Shown here in pieces: positions 7,914 through 14,384 of a DNA stretch of 15,517 bases. The stretch is from JAHJDO01 sp030671985 [NCBI: bacterium] (GTDB lineage Bacteria; JAHJDO01), in contig DAOVHI010000015.1 in the NCBI GenBank assembly GCA_030671985.1, positions 1 through 15,517 of the forward strand, written 5' to 3'. Position 1 is the first letter of the stretch; each line of letters opens with the position of its first letter. A program made the translations under genes and the position numbers. The notes under the pieces were generated by a model. That model was given only the letters and a program-made list of their open reading frames with translations, did no database searches and had not been told where the DNA came from.

Positions 7914-9097
7914 GCATCAGTGTTTTATATATAACAGGGGAGACCGTACCCGGAAATAACGGCGGCTCAGTGCATGTTTGGGAGGCTGCTTCAAATCTGT
8001 CCAAACTCGGATATGACGTAACTTTAATATCGCAAAAGCAGGGAACGTTTGCGCGCTCTGAATACATAAATAGAGTGAAACTTCTTCGCGTTAACATGCA
8101 ATATTTAAATAAAATTTTCCCTATTGCATGTCTCAAACTGCTCCCGAAACTACTGATGGGAAAATTTGATATCATCATTGAAAGATACGTTACATTTGGC
8201 GGAGCAGGAACTATATATTCAAAGCTTAAAAAAATTCCGCTTATACTTGAAGTGAACAGTCCTCATACCGAAGAGCTTATATGGAGATATAACATTAGAT
8301 GCAGGATGGTTGTTAATATACTCAGGTTCTGGAGAAACTTTCAATTCAGACAGGCAAAAAAGGTTATAGCTACTTCGCTTACAGTTGTCCCTGAACATGC
8401 TCGCCTAAAAACAGAGCAGGTTAGATGGGCGGCGAATACGGATATGTTTAGTCCCGAACTGCGAAACACAGAAAAAGCGAATAACATTGGAAAAACATAC
8501 AATTTAGAAAACAAGTTTACAGTAGTATTTGCAGGCACGTTTAGAAAATGGCATGGCGCGCTTGACCTTCCTGAACTTGTTAAAGCTGTAATTAGTAAAA
8601 ATAGGAATATACAGTTTCTCTTTGTTGGTGGAGGAGAATGTCTGGATGAAGTAAAAGCTAAAATTAGAGATATGAATTTGAGTCGGCATGTAATTTTTAC
8701 CGGCGCACAGAAGTATGAAATGATGCCATACTTTATGGCGGTATCCGATGTAGGAATTGCGCCTTATAATGCATCATATTATAAGCCGTTAAAGGATTTC
8801 GGGTTCTTCTGGTCTCCTCTAAAGGTATTTGAGTATATGGCATCAGGTATTTCCGTCATCACTGTTTCTTATGACCCTCTCCCTGAGATTGTCATCAACG
8901 GAGAAACAGGTTTTATAACACATGCTGAAGATCCCTCTAAAATAGCGGCGGCAATCCTCAATCTAGCCAAAAATCCTCTTGATGCTTCCCGCATGGGGAA
9001 AGAAGCAAGAGAATTAGTGGAGAACAATTACACATGGAAGCTTCATGTTGACAATCTGGATAAAATAATAAAGGATACAATAGAGAAAATTAGGTGA
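7910..9097 (+). CDS. Glycosyltransferase, GT4 family (GT-B fold)
   Basis: The 395-residue protein has an N-terminal acceptor domain opening with 'VLYITGETVPGNNGGSVHVW', where the Gly-Gly loop and following His resemble the family's acceptor-binding loop. The second domain starts near 'VVFAGTFRKWHG' and carries 'FLFVGGGE', 'VIFTGAQKYEMMPYF' and 'SPLKVFEYMASGISVI' (about residues 300-315), with the donor-phosphate-binding 'lK.fEYMA.G'. The ATG overlaps the radC stop by ATGA. It is the last gene of this transcription unit, directly followed by a rho-independent terminator. It should transfer a sugar from an NDP-sugar during surface-glycan synthesis; specificity is unknown. Confidence 0.9.
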   Translation: MSISVLYITGETVPGNNGGSVHVWEAASNLSKLGYDVTLISQKQGTFARSEYINRVKLLRVNMQYLNKIFPIACLKLLPKLLMGKFDIIIERYVTFGGAGTIYSKLKKIPLILEVNSPHTEELIWRYNIRCRMVVNILRFWRNFQFRQAKKVIATSLTVVPEHARLKTEQVRWAANTDMFSPELRNTEKANNIGKTYNLENKFTVVFAGTFRKWHGALDLPELVKAVISKNRNIQFLFVGGGECLDEVKAKIRDMNLSRHVIFTGAQKYEMMPYFMAVSDVGIAPYNASYYKPLKDFGFFWSPLKVFEYMASGISVITVSYDPLPEIVINGETGFITHAEDPSKIAAAILNLAKNPLDASRMGKEARELVENNYTWKLHVDNLDKIIKDTIEKIR

Positions 9098-9127
9098 GGG
9101 CACAATATTTTGTGCCCTTGTTTTTGT
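9096..9127 (+). terminator. Rho-independent terminator after the GT9-radC-GT4 operon
   Basis: The stop codon is followed directly by an 8-bp perfect stem, GGGCACAA (9098-9105) with TTGTGCCC (9110-9117), a TATT loop, and then a T-rich tail (TTGTTTTTG). It cleanly separates the polysaccharide operon from the accessory insert. Confidence 0.88.
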
Positions 9128-9136
9128 CTATTTTTA

Positions 9137-9165
9137 TTGAGGTTTTGAGCAATTTAAGCTATGGT
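9137..9165 (+). promoter_or_regulatory. Weak candidate promoter for the potassium-channel gene
   Basis: TTGAGG (9137-9142), a 17-base spacer and TATGGT (9160-9165) give 4 of 6 matches in each box. It lies outside the putative cassette boundary, so it may be host DNA that drives an inserted promoterless cassette. The support is modest. Confidence 0.3.
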
Positions 9166-9220
9166 AATATTAAAGTAGAGGTGGCTGTTTAGTGACTAGT
9201 CTTAGATGCGAGAAGACCAA

Positions 9221-9751
9221 ATGAAGACCACCAAGTTAATCATCCTAATGCTAGTCGTTCTAGCTATATTATTTGTAGTAGATGTCATCATCAAACATGG
9301 AACTACTATCCCTTTGCCAAGTCTTTCGATCATAATGCTCTCTCTTCAAATGCTGGTATTCATGAAGATGAGGATAGAACAAGGCGATATACTATTTGCT
9401 TTCGTTCTGTTCCTCGGAAGCATGTTCTGCCAGATCTCTACCTTCGCTAATGTCTACTCAAAGATGGGCTTCTACGATGCAACTGGTGCAATTTCATATG
9501 ATCGTTTTGACGCCATCTATCTTAGTGTCGTAACTTGGACAACACTCGGATATGGCGACTTTTCCCCTACAGAGTCAGTACGTCTCTTCGCTGCATTCGA
9601 ATCATTGGTCGGCTATATATACTTGGGCATTTTCGTTGCATTCACAATCAATTGGCTGTTTTTAAGCAACTTATACAAGAACAAGGAGAACGCATCTAAC
9701 AAGGATAATTCAGCCGACGCAAAAAGCCGTGCGGCTGACACACGGCGTTAG
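9221..9751 (+). CDS. Two-pore-helix-type potassium channel (Ion_trans_2 family), cassette-encoded
   Basis: About 176 residues from the preferred ATG at 9221, which has GAGAAG 5 bases upstream; an ATG at 9206 would add five residues but has no ribosome site. Three hydrophobic segments lie at roughly 2-25, 30-50 and 56-78. A pore helix and selectivity filter TLGYGD then lead into a final membrane helix ending in 'FTINWLF'. The filter is the K+ signature TxGYGD. In the family, four subunits form a potassium pore in the inner membrane. No cytoplasmic RCK or cyclic-nucleotide domain follows, only a polar tail of about 25 residues. The last 18 or so residues are encoded by the attC site, and the stop TAG lies inside its R' box, so this tail is probably not functional. 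The channel family is clear; the physiological role is unknown. Confidence 0.85.
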   Translation: MKTTKLIILMLVVLAILFVVDVIIKHGTTIPLPSLSIIMLSLQMLVFMKMRIEQGDILFAFVLFLGSMFCQISTFANVYSKMGFYDATGAISYDRFDAIYLSVVTWTTLGYGDFSPTESVRLFAAFESLVGYIYLGIFVAFTINWLFLSNLYKNKENASNKDNSADAKSRAADTRR

Positions 9752-9753
9752 GT
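9694..9753 (+). other. Integron attC recombination site (60 bp)
   Basis: R'' is ATCTAAC (9694-9700, fits RYYYAAC) and R' is GTTAGGT (9747-9753, fits GTTRRRY); the two pair over 7 bp with one G-T wobble. Inside, TCAGCCG (9710-9716) is the exact inverse complement of CGGCTGA (9732-9738), giving the L''/L' stem. A9717 can be extruded while the next three bases pair again (CGC with GTG, one wobble), resembling the extrahelical base that orients recombination. The spacing and the 'GGCGTTAGG' end match known short attC sites. The site is the 3' end of the channel ORF. Confidence 0.85.
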
Positions 9754-9763
9754 TTAATAAAAT

Positions 9764-10564
9764 ATGAAAAAAACAATGCACATTCTTTATATATTTCTAA
9801 TAGTCCTAGCCCTTATTATTGGTTTTCTATTACCCATAAAATTTGATGAAACACAAAAAATAGAAATTATCAAGTTTATTGGCAAGCAAGGAGCAAAGCT
9901 ATTTTTTGTAATAATTACTGCTTGGATTGCATACAAATTTGGAATAAAAAAATATCTTTCTCAACGAGAGCATGAACAAATAACCAAAAGATATATTGAT
10001 AACGGTACAGACCTTGCAATTGAAGGTATTGAGCATGTTTTAGCAATATATCGTAGAAATTTTACTAATGCCTTACAAATGCTGAAGAACTTTCGTGCGA
10101 AACACGCAAGTAATATCGCTATTAAACCGTCTGAATATGACAAAAAAGTTTTTACAAAATATGAGCAAAAATTCTTCAATGTTTCTCCTTTTCAAAAAAT
10201 CATTACTCTCCTAGAAAAAAGTGGGAAAGTTTATCACAATCTTGCTCAGGGCTTATTTGCAAAAATTGATATAGCCTCTATTTTTTTTGAATTAGACGTG
10301 TGTGTAAGAATACAAGCCTTTCTAGATGGACACCTGCAAATATCCTATGAGAAATTTTTTCAACAATATACTCAAGAGATAGAAAGAAGACACAAAGAAA
10401 TAGATCAATATTATGTTTTAATTGCAGAGTTAGAATTACTCTCAAGACTAATAGAAACAAAAATAGTGTCAATTAAGGATATTGAGCAGTTCAGAAAACT
10501 ACCAGAAGTCGAAGCCAGTTTAAATCGAATGAATCAATTGTACAAGAAAACAAAAAAGGCATAA
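9764..10564 (+). CDS. Unknown protein with two N-terminal membrane segments and a helical cytoplasmic domain
   Basis: I do not recognise this 266-residue protein. It has two hydrophobic segments near the N-terminus (about residues 5-24 and 44-62) joined by a short loop. About 200 mostly charged, helix-prone residues with many Lys, Glu and Gln follow, and should lie in the cytoplasm. The gene starts 11 bases after the attC R' box, with no Shine-Dalgarno, and the DNA is markedly more AT-rich than the channel gene. Its stop TAA lies inside GCATAAC, an R''-like box that begins a possible degenerate attC. The gene may therefore be a second cassette. It could also be co-transcribed with the channel. 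No function is assigned. Confidence 0.72.
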   Translation: MKKTMHILYIFLIVLALIIGFLLPIKFDETQKIEIIKFIGKQGAKLFFVIITAWIAYKFGIKKYLSQREHEQITKRYIDNGTDLAIEGIEHVLAIYRRNFTNALQMLKNFRAKHASNIAIKPSEYDKKVFTKYEQKFFNVSPFQKIITLLEKSGKVYHNLAQGLFAKIDIASIFFELDVCVRIQAFLDGHLQISYEKFFQQYTQEIERRHKEIDQYYVLIAELELLSRLIETKIVSIKDIEQFRKLPEVEASLNRMNQLYKKTKKA

Positions 10565-10662
10565 CAAATCAATCCAACAGACGCTAAAGTGCAGAGGATT
10601 TTTTGACAAAGCAAGTGATCGGCAACAGATGTTTGCGTCCCTTTTTTTATTGGGAAGTGGAC
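10559..10662 (+). other. Possible decayed attC site after the 9764-10564 gene
   Basis: GCATAAC (10559-10565) followed by AAATCAATCCAACAGACGC resembles the left half of many attC sites. GACGC-T-AAA (10581-10589) can pair with TTTGCGTC (10632-10639) over 8 bp with one extruded T. A matching right-hand GTTATGC-type box is missing, so the site is either degenerate or a false match. The segment also contains a short direct repeat, CAACAGA. Confidence 0.3.
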
Positions 10663-10678
10663 TAGAATGAGATATAAT
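10650..10678 (+). promoter_or_regulatory. Sigma-70-type promoter for the 10709 gene / small ORF / DUF1016 unit
   Basis: TTGGGA (10650-10655), an exact 17-base spacer and a perfect TATAAT (10673-10678). Transcription would start near 10685, leaving a leader of about 24 bases with AGGAG before the ATG at 10709. Confidence 0.65.
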
Positions 10679-10708
10679 GTCTTTAAAATAATGAAAATAG
10701 GAGATTCA

Positions 10709-11251
10709 ATGAACATCAAAAAAGGCTTCCTAAGATTAACAATTGTTTTTTCAATTATTGTATATGCGATAGCATTTGTGTTTTCTTTTATGCATTTTGA
10801 TAATTGTCGTTCTAGCTATCTTCAATACAAGATGACAAAAATAGAGCAAAGCCTCAGTAATTTAATAAAGAATTCATTTGATGATTACCGCCTTTTCTTA
10901 GAGAAGTTCAGGAACAAGTATCCTGAATATGATGATCTGTCTGATGGAGTATTGTTGAAAATTTTAGCTGAAAAATACCCCATTTGCAACGATATGTTAT
11001 TACGATTCTTGCAACAAAAAAAAGTTCAAACAAATGAAATCGTCACCTTTATACCACTGAGTCTCATGAATTCTGATATAGTGGTTAGCAGTGTGGGTTC
11101 TTATAAGCGAATTCAAGGAAAATATAATGATGCTAAACTTAGTCTCTTATTAATTCCTTTGGCATTTTTTGCAGGAGTTTGGAGTCTGTGGATAATCTAT
11201 TTCATTATTAGAGCTCTATCTGTTTGGGTAATAAGAGGATTTAAAAATTAA
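10709..11251 (+). CDS. Unknown membrane protein with one membrane segment at each end
   Basis: This protein has 180 residues from the ATG at 10709, chosen because AGGAG (10699-10703) lies 5 bases upstream and a strong promoter lies just before it. A start at 10667 would place the -10 box inside the gene. The protein has an N-terminal hydrophobic helix (about 8-28), a polar central region of about 110 residues rich in Lys, Asp and Tyr, and a C-terminal hydrophobic helix (about 143-168) followed by a basic tail. The likely topology has both ends in the cytoplasm and the central domain in the periplasm. I do not recognise the family. It is the first gene of a unit that leads into a 47-codon ORF and a DUF1016 nuclease, which suggests, without proving, a joint role. 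Confidence 0.7.
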   Translation: MNIKKGFLRLTIVFSIIVYAIAFVFSFMHFDNCRSSYLQYKMTKIEQSLSNLIKNSFDDYRLFLEKFRNKYPEYDDLSDGVLLKILAEKYPICNDMLLRFLQQKKVQTNEIVTFIPLSLMNSDIVVSSVGSYKRIQGKYNDAKLSLLLIPLAFFAGVWSLWIIYFIIRALSVWVIRGFKN

Positions 11252-11395
11252 ATGGAAAAGATGAATAAGAAAAAAGGATTTCTGAAGTGTAAGAAGAGTA
11301 AAGAATTATTATACATAAAGAAAAAATATGAGGCAGGAAAAGAAATTGTTTTTATTGAATCAATGATCCGTCCAATGGAGTTAGGTAATGAGTAG
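11252..11395 (+). CDS. Small basic ORF of 47 codons overlapping the DUF1016 start
   Basis: The ORF begins at the ATG right after the stop of the preceding gene and ends in TAG at 11393-11395, overlapping the DUF1016 ATG (11388) by 8 bases. The product is strongly basic in its first 30 residues (many Lys) and ends in an acidic stretch. The ribosome site is weak (GAGG 13 bases upstream), so translation may depend on ribosomes finishing the preceding gene. It may be a real small protein, a leader that couples translation to the nuclease, or chance. No family is recognised. Confidence 0.4.
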   Translation: MEKMNKKKGFLKCKKSKELLYIKKKYEAGKEIVFIESMIRPMELGNE

Positions 11396-12446
11396 GGAAT
11401 TAAGTCAAAAGAAAGGTTTATTCAGCGAGATCAAAACGCTGATAGAGCAAAGCAGGCAGCAGTTAGCCGTAGCAGTAAACGCCGCTATGACCATGCTCTA
11501 CTGGAAAATCGGCAAGCGGGTCAACCAAGAGATACTACAAGAAAAACGGGCTGAATACGGGAAACAAATTGTCGTATCACTGGCACGACAATTAAAAACA
11601 GATTATGGAAGCTCGTTTTCTGAAAAAAGTTTACGCAGGATGATGCAATTTGCTGATATTTTCCCAGATGAAAAAATTGTCGCTACACTGTGGCGACAAT
11701 TGAGCTGGTCTCATTTAAAAATGATAATTCCCATTGAAGACTCTCTGAAAAGAGAATTCTATATCGAAATGTGCAAACTTGAAAAATGGAGTATTCGCAC
11801 TTTCAGAGAACGTATAAACTCAATGCTGTACGAGCGTACTGTCATCAGCAAGAAACCGGAAAAGACGATTAAAAATGAACTCAAACAACTTGGCGAAGGG
11901 AGTCAGATTACTCCTGATCTGGTTTTCAGAGACCCCTATTTTTTGGATTTTCTTGATTTGAAAGACTCCTATTCCGAAAAGGATTTGGAATCGGCAATTG
12001 TGGCGGAATTACAGCGGTTCATCATCGAATTGGGTTCGGACTTCGCTTTTCTGGCCCGACAGAAGCGGATTACCATTGACAACAGGGATTATTACCTTGA
12101 TTTGCTGTTTTATCACCGCAAGCTGAAATCTCTTGTTGTCATAGATTTGAAAATAGGCGAATTCGATGCATCATTTAAAGGCGAGATGGAGTTGTACCTT
12201 GCCTATCTTGATAAATACGAATCAATGGAGGGCGAAAATCCGCCCATCGGCTTGATTTTGTGTGTTGGGAAAAATCCCGAACATGTAGAATTGCTGCAAT
12301 TGCATAAAAGCAATATCAAAGTAGCTGATTATTTTACCATTTTGCCACCCAGAGATGTGCTGCTTGATAAACTGCATAAAGCGATAGCCATTGCACAGAA
12401 TAGATTAACCTGTAGCGAGAAGAGCAATTCTGATGAGCGCGAATAA
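11388..12446 (+). CDS. DUF1016 / YhcG-family PDDEXK nuclease domain protein
   Basis: This is a full-length, 352-residue member. The N-terminal DUF1016_N helical region (about 10-150) has the family signatures 'YGKQIV.SLARQL', 'GSSFSEKSLRRM' and 'LSWSHLKMII', ending in 'INSMLYERT'. The C-terminal PDDEXK domain (about 180-335) shows the acidic helix 'AELQRFIIELG' (E207), then 'DYYLDLLFYHRKL' (D238) and 'VVIDLKIGEF' (D253 and K255), which supply the expected D...DxK metal-binding core. Members are predicted DNA nucleases often found in defence islands and near restriction-modification genes; the exact function is not established. GGAG at 11377-11380, 7 bases before the ATG, supports the start. 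The DNA is less AT-rich than the gene before it. Two self-complementary 27-base hairpins lie inside the N-terminal coding part. Confidence 0.9.
   Translation: MSRELSQKKGLFSEIKTLIEQSRQQLAVAVNAAMTMLYWKIGKRVNQEILQEKRAEYGKQIVVSLARQLKTDYGSSFSEKSLRRMMQFADIFPDEKIVATLWRQLSWSHLKMIIPIEDSLKREFYIEMCKLEKWSIRTFRERINSMLYERTVISKKPEKTIKNELKQLGEGSQITPDLVFRDPYFLDFLDLKDSYSEKDLESAIVAELQRFIIELGSDFAFLARQKRITIDNRDYYLDLLFYHRKLKSLVVIDLKIGEFDASFKGEMELYLAYLDKYESMEGENPPIGLILCVGKNPEHVELLQLHKSNIKVADYFTILPPRDVLLDKLHKAIAIAQNRLTCSEKSNSDERE
11567..11593 (+). repeat. Inverted repeat 1 inside the DUF1016 gene
   Basis: AATTGTCGT (11567-11575) and ACGACAATT (11585-11593) are perfect inverse complements around a 9-base loop. It is a near-copy of the hairpin at 11675-11701. 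Confidence 0.85.
11675..11701 (+). repeat. Inverted repeat 2 inside the DUF1016 gene
   Basis: AATTGTCGC (11675-11683) and GCGACAATT (11693-11701) are perfect inverse complements around a 9-base loop that can itself partly pair. It lies exactly 108 bases (36 codons) after the first hairpin, in the same frame. Both copies encode an 'IV.[ST]L.RQL' peptide. Confidence 0.85.
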
Positions 12447-12572
12447 TATATAGGTCTTTATGATACCGTTTTAAGTTCAGAGGATTATAAGACGACCTTT
12501 GAGAATGTTGCAGAGAAAGTATAAGGTAAAAGAGATAAAACAATAAAGGATACTCTGGAAAGGGATTAGTTT
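12447..12572 (+). other. Gap between the DUF1016 and GT4 genes
   Basis: Beyond the DUF1016 stop, the same frame continues as 'YIGLYDTVLSSEDYKTTFEN' and ends in TAA at 12520-12522. It has no start, and may be a coding remnant or chance. A poor promoter match, TTGAGA (12499-12504), 15 bases, TATAAG (12520-12525), and the ribosome site of the TTG start (about 12556-12563) are the only other signals. Confidence 0.35.
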
Positions 12573-13670
12573 TTGAATATTGCAATAGATGCCAGAATGA
12601 TTTTGCACTCGGGGATTGGGACATATACAAGAAATCTGATCACAAATATTCTTGATATTGATAAGGTTAATACTTACACGTTGCTTGGCAGAGAAAAAGA
12701 GCTTTCTAAATATGCTCAAAAACCCAATGTTTCTGTAAAGAAATTTCATTCACCGATCTACGGTATAACCGAACAAGTTATTGAGCCTCTAAAACTCTGG
12801 AATACCGAATTTTTGCACTGCCCGCATTATAATATTCCTGTTGTATATGAGGGAGAAATGATAGTTACCGTTCATGACTTGATACATCTTATTTTTCCTC
12901 AGTTTCTCAAGAATAAGGCGGCATATTTCTATGCTAAGTCATTATTTAAGCTAATGACGGTAAGAGCAAAAAAGATAATAGCTGTATCCGAGAGTACAAA
13001 AGCCGATATAGTAAATTATTTGGGGGTAAAAGAAGACAATATTGTTGTGATCTATAACGGAGTCTCTGAAATCTTTAAGAAAGATGCATCTCAAGAAGAA
13101 CGTGAAAAGCTGAGAGACAAACTAAACCTGCGCGCAAAATATATACTCAATATAAGCAATATGAAAGCTCATAAAAATATTGAGGTGCTTATTGAAGCAT
13201 ATTCAAAACTTGGAAAAAAAGGAATAGAGCAAAAACTTCTTCTGGTTGGAGGCGGAAAAGAGAGAGTTGAAGAACTTCAAATTCATGCAGAGAAGTTCAA
13301 TATAGCGGAAGACGTAGTTTTTCTACAGAATATAGATTTTGAAGATTTACCGGTTCTTTACCGGATCTGCGATGTGTTTGTTTTTCCGTCTCTTTATGAA
13401 GGGTTTGGATTGCCTCTTGTAGAAGCAATGGCAAGCAAGGTGCCTGTTGTAACATCTAATGTATCTTCAATGCCTGAAGTTGTCGGAAATGCAGGTATAA
13501 CCGCAGAGATGAACAGCGCAGATTCTCTGGCTGAAGTAATAGAGAAAGTTATTTTCGATAGCAGATTGAGAGAAGATATGATAAATGCCGGTATAAAGCA
13601 AATAGAGAAATTCAACTGGCAGAATACTACAAAAAAAACATTGGAAATCTATGAAAAGGAATTTGTTTAA
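12573..13670 (+). CDS. Glycosyltransferase, GT4 family (mannosyltransferase-like), TTG start
   Basis: The 365-residue protein shows the classic GT4 layout: 'IAIDARMI..SGIGTYTRNL' at the N-terminus (acceptor-side Gly loop), 'TVHDLIHL' near 99-106, 'ILNISNMKAHKNIEVLIEAY' at the start of the second domain, 'LLLVGGG', and 'PSLYEGFGLPLVEAMA' with the EX7E pair at about E276 and E284. The start is TTG at 12573, preceded by GGAAAGGG about 9 bases upstream. The first ATG (12598) would delete the first beta strand. It lies right after the accessory insert and probably belonged to the same polysaccharide locus as the genes before 9097. A sugar such as mannose is suggested only by family resemblance. 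Confidence 0.92.
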   Translation: MNIAIDARMILHSGIGTYTRNLITNILDIDKVNTYTLLGREKELSKYAQKPNVSVKKFHSPIYGITEQVIEPLKLWNTEFLHCPHYNIPVVYEGEMIVTVHDLIHLIFPQFLKNKAAYFYAKSLFKLMTVRAKKIIAVSESTKADIVNYLGVKEDNIVVIYNGVSEIFKKDASQEEREKLRDKLNLRAKYILNISNMKAHKNIEVLIEAYSKLGKKGIEQKLLLVGGGKERVEELQIHAEKFNIAEDVVFLQNIDFEDLPVLYRICDVFVFPSLYEGFGLPLVEAMASKVPVVTSNVSSMPEVVGNAGITAEMNSADSLAEVIEKVIFDSRLREDMINAGIKQIEKFNWQNTTKKTLEIYEKEFV

Positions 13671-13692
13671 CAGATAGGAGGAGAAAAATACT

Positions 13693-13863
13693 ATGGCTAT
13701 AGACAAAGAGCTTCTGAATATTCTGGCATGCCCAAAATGCAAGGGGGATATAAGGCTTGAAGGCGAGGATAAACTTGTTTGCGATACCTGTAAGAAATAC
13801 TATCCGATAAAAGAAGGCATTCCAGTTATGTTGATTGATGAAGCAATTGACTACTACATTTAA
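13693..13863 (+). CDS. Trm112/YcaR-like (UPF0434) small zinc-ribbon protein
   Basis: This 56-residue protein reads 'IDKELLNILACPKCKGD' at the start, then 'LVCDTCKKYYPIKEGIPVML', the signature of the Trm112p-like family. CPKC at about 13-16 and CDTC at about 31-34 form a four-cysteine zinc ribbon. YcaR-type proteins usually sit beside lipid A or polysaccharide genes in Gram-negatives; Trm112 itself activates methyltransferases. The role here is unknown. A strong AGGAGGAG site lies about 10 bases before the ATG, and the gene follows the GT4 gene by 22 bases, so it is in the same operon. The ORF is short but convincing. Confidence 0.9.
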   Translation: MAIDKELLNILACPKCKGDIRLEGEDKLVCDTCKKYYPIKEGIPVMLIDEAIDYYI

Positions 13864-13877
13864 TGTTCTCAGTCTCA

Positions 13878-13908
13878 TCTTGCAAAATAGTAAGTTATAT
13901 AGTAACAT
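13878..13908 (+). promoter_or_regulatory. 31-nt promoter-like repeat, copy 1 (before the PilZ gene)
   Basis: The element contains TTGCAA (13880-13885), a 17-base spacer and TAACAT (13903-13908). It matches copy 2 (14385-14415) at 26 of 31 positions, all differences being transitions, so the spacer is conserved as well as the boxes. Transcription would start near 13915 and give a leader of about 48 bases to the PilZ gene. Confidence 0.55.
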
Positions 13909-13962
13909 CCGCCACAGCAATGGAATTAACTCGTCGTGAATTTGGTAAAAAAAGGAGATCGT

Positions 13963-14340
13963 ATGGAAACAGGAATTTGGACGCTAAAAGAGAGAAGGAG
14001 ACATCCACGATATGCGGTTGATGTTGGGGTTGAACTGAGATTGCAAGATGATTTAGGGAAGCACTTAATTGGATATTATGGCTGTGCAAAGGACGTAAGT
14101 TTGGGCGGGCTTCGTATAGAAATACCGAAACATAAAGATGTAGAATATTCTAGGATAAAAGAGAAGGTAAAATTCCAGGCGCGAATTCTTACTCCGAATA
14201 TTCAAAAATATTTAGAATTAAATGGTCAGGTAATCTGGCATTTACAGAAAGAAGAAAATTACAATATAGGCATGCAATTTACAAACAATGATAAGGAACG
14301 GGAAGAAGCCCTTTGTGAATTTTTGAAGAGCATTAAATAA
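13963..14340 (+). CDS. PilZ-domain protein (likely c-di-GMP receptor)
   Basis: This 125-residue single-domain protein has 'ERRRHPRYAVD' near residues 10-20, giving the RxxxR c-di-GMP motif (R12 and R16), then 'DVSLGG' at 44-49 for the D/NxSxxG motif. A beta-barrel and a C-terminal helix follow. PilZ domains bind cyclic di-GMP and then alter partner activity, often in polysaccharide export, motility or pilus function, which fits this locus. The ATG at 13963 is preferred because AAAGGAG lies 6 bases upstream; an in-frame start at 13936 has no ribosome site. It is a stand-alone cytoplasmic protein with no attached output domain. Confidence 0.9.
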   Translation: METGIWTLKERRRHPRYAVDVGVELRLQDDLGKHLIGYYGCAKDVSLGGLRIEIPKHKDVEYSRIKEKVKFQARILTPNIQKYLELNGQVIWHLQKEENYNIGMQFTNNDKEREEALCEFLKSIK

Positions 14341-14384
14341 ATGGAGGGAAGTCTATCTTAGTGGTATCAGCACAGGTTATGCTT

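Larger units (their letters stand above)
9202..9753 (+). mobile_element. Orphan integron gene cassette (potassium-channel gene plus attC)
   Basis: The right boundary is a well-formed attC site (9694-9753). The proposed left boundary, CTTAGAT at 9201-9207, differs from the cassette-junction consensus GTTRRRY only in its first base, and the gene begins right after it, as in typical cassettes. Codon choice (many ATC, CTC and TTC codons) differs from the strongly AT-rich neighbouring genes. No intI gene or attI site is visible, so this would be an isolated cassette or a cluster lacking an integrase. The left boundary is inferred. Confidence 0.55.

Noticed and set aside
9186-9192. GTTTAGT as a cassette boundary
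   Set aside because: It does not fit GTTRRRY at the fourth base; CTTAGAT at 9201-9207 is closer and adjoins the gene.
11160-11173. Sigma-54-like TGGCA...TTGCA inside the 10709-11251 gene
   Set aside because: The GG and GC elements are 10 bases apart rather than the required 12, and the match lies inside a coding region.
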